Shown piece by piece: positions 63,147 through 64,000 of a stretch of DNA of 64,000 nucleotides; the stretch's first letter is position 1; every line of letters starts with the position of its first letter. The notes beneath the pieces are model-generated. The model did not search any database, was not told where the DNA came from, and saw only the letters and a list, made by a program, of their open reading frames with translations. Source of the stretch: Roseovarius atlanticus. Its GTDB lineage: Bacteria; Pseudomonadota; Alphaproteobacteria; Rhodobacterales; Rhodobacteraceae. The position numbers were made by a program, and so were the translations under genes. The stretch spans positions 124,001 to 188,000 of the forward strand of contig NZ_LAXJ01000019.1 of the NCBI RefSeq assembly GCF_001441615.1, in the 5' to 3' direction.

Positions 63147-64000
63147 GTGTTTTGTCGCGTCCGCAGGGGACGCCAATTCGGGTATGGTCGCTGATCTCTG
63201 GATTGAAATCCGCCGAGTCCGATGTGACGCCGGATGACTTTCTAGGCCTTCTCAACCCAGGATATAATCGTGCCGGGGTCATTGAAATCGCAAAAACTAA
63301 CCTTGCGCGTGACGCTACAGGTGTCGCCAACGCATTGGGACTTGTGGAAAGAGAGAACTCTCTGGTTTGTCTCAAAGTCGCTGACATCGAAACACTCGAT
63401 GACTTGAGGGATGCAGTTCACCGATCACTTCTTACGTGTCAGGAAGGAACTCCTGATGCCGTGATTTTGGATGCCTATTCCTGGCTTGTTGCCGAAAGCC
63501 ATAGGCGGAAGGAACTCGATTGGATCTTGGCAACTTCTGCGGATGCCTTGGTCGATATGATGTCGGCCGGTCTTATCGGCGAGGATGAGGACGGTAGCCG
63601 TCCAATGAACACTACTAAACTACCTGCACTACGGCGCTGGTTAGAATTTATTGGTCTTGGAGTTTTTCTGCCGATTGGTAAACAGACCCCATTTTATCCA
63701 AGTGCAGCAAAGCGTATTTCGGTAGAATTTCAGCGCGAAATGAACTCGGTATCAAACCCGATGACCGGGATCGAATTTCTCGACGTGCTTTCAAATCTCT
63801 GCCCATACTTGGATCAAGGCCTTTTGTTTCGGCGAGCATGCGAAAGAATTGGATATACAGCCAATCCCAGGCAACTATCCGCAATAGCGACAGTCAGTTT
63901 GCGCGAAATTGAAGCGCAAGGCTTGATTGAGTTCAACCTAGTCGGGGACTCGAGTGATGCGATTTCCTTCGTTCATGATCCGTCTTTCAAAACAAACTCA
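63143..64000 (+). CDS. dpdG: DpdG-like protein, 5' part only
   Basis: A frame open to the window edge (286 codons). It starts at GTG 63143, overlapping the DpdF stop (GTGA at 63143-63146), and reads MSVLSRPQGTPIRVWSLISG. No catalytic motif that I recognise. DpdG follows DpdF in known dpd clusters and has no assigned activity; the identification rests on order and coupling more than on motif. The rest of the gene and the remaining dpd genes lie outside. Confidence 0.65.
   Translation, partial: MSVLSRPQGTPIRVWSLISGLKSAESDVTPDDFLGLLNPGYNRAGVIEIAKTNLARDATGVANALGLVERENSLVCLKVADIETLDDLRDAVHRSLLTCQEGTPDAVILDAYSWLVAESHRRKELDWILATSADALVDMMSAGLIGEDEDGSRPMNTTKLPALRRWLEFIGLGVFLPIGKQTPFYPSAAKRISVEFQREMNSVSNPMTGIEFLDVLSNLCPYLDQGLLFRRACERIGYTANPRQLSAIATVSLREIEAQGLIEFNLVGDSSDAISFVHDPSFKTNS

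Larger units (their letters stand above)
35704..64000. mobile_element. Genomic island at tRNA-Phe carrying a Dpd system (left part only)
   Basis: The left edge is set by tRNA-Phe plus an adjacent integrase reading away from it. Genes inside are lower in GC than the core, many are A/T-rich at third positions, and the set (integrase, AlpA, primase, Dpd, IS3) is foreign in character. No second copy of the tRNA 3' end occurs before 64,000, so the right end and true length are not known. Confidence 0.85.

Noticed and set aside
1..64000. CRISPR arrays, rRNA genes and known riboswitches (including preQ1)
   Set aside because: No regularly spaced direct repeats, no rRNA sequence, and no preQ1 aptamer-like leader was seen before the que genes or the transporter.
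35779..64000. Right-end copy of the tRNA-Phe attachment site
   Set aside because: No second copy of the T-arm/acceptor sequence was found to the end of the window.

Overview
The window is a stretch of alphaproteobacterial chromosome, most likely from a Rhodobacteraceae (Roseobacter-type) genome, interrupted at about 35.7 kb by a genomic island that runs off the right edge. The host assignment is inferred from very high GC with G/C third positions, a Tad pilus block, the infA-maf-RNase G-yacG-tRNA-Phe order, a TesA-like esterase divergent from an ABC ATPase/permease pair, and many short GTCCCGG-type intergenic palindromes.

Positions 1-35,778 are core sequence: the 3' end of gcvP, an inositol-monophosphatase-family phosphatase, a YbbA/YbbP-type ABC exporter with a divergent GDSL esterase, an L,D-transpeptidase, a geranylgeranyl-reductase-like flavoprotein, an orphan BrnA-like protein, a RAYT transposase carrying its own REP pair inside the reading frame, ettA, a GGDEF/EAL protein, nadD, a PBP4-type D,D-peptidase, a membrane-anchored LuxR-type regulator, a Tad/Flp pilus operon (flp, tadZ, tadA, tadB, tadC, tadE-like, tadG-like), an Lrp/ornithine-decarboxylase divergent pair, a lone molybdenum hydroxylase large subunit overlapping a DUF2235 hydrolase, a thioesterase, the divergent metF/metR pair, a nitrilase-family amidase, then infA, maf, an RNase G-like gene, yacG and tRNA-Phe.

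From the 3' end of tRNA-Phe (35,778) to the window end the composition drops and gene style changes. The first 5 kb is an integrative-element backbone: P4-type tyrosine integrase, an unknown gene, an AlpA-like regulator, a small unknown gene and a primase-polymerase/helicase. No second tRNA end is visible, so the right boundary lies outside.

From 41.5 kb onward the cargo is a Dpd-type 7-deazaguanine DNA modification and restriction system. A tightly overlapping operon encodes a YaaA/DUF6884-like protein (DpdC candidate), two DndB/DpdB-type DGQQR proteins flanking DpdA (a tRNA-guanine-transglycosylase-like DNA base exchanger), then QueC, QueE, QueD and a VUT/QPTR-type transporter. This set could make or import preQ0, insert it into DNA and process it further. 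Downstream are an unknown 316-residue protein, a HAD hydrolase and a decayed IS3-family element. The last block looks like restriction machinery: a Cas4/RecB-like nuclease, a 2,122-residue protein with an SF1 and an SF2 helicase in one chain, a RecQ-like helicase (DpdF) and the start of DpdG. Points that depart from the textbook Dpd cluster are the duplicated DpdB, a QueD with Tyr in place of the catalytic Cys, the resident transporter and the nuclease plus double-helicase module.
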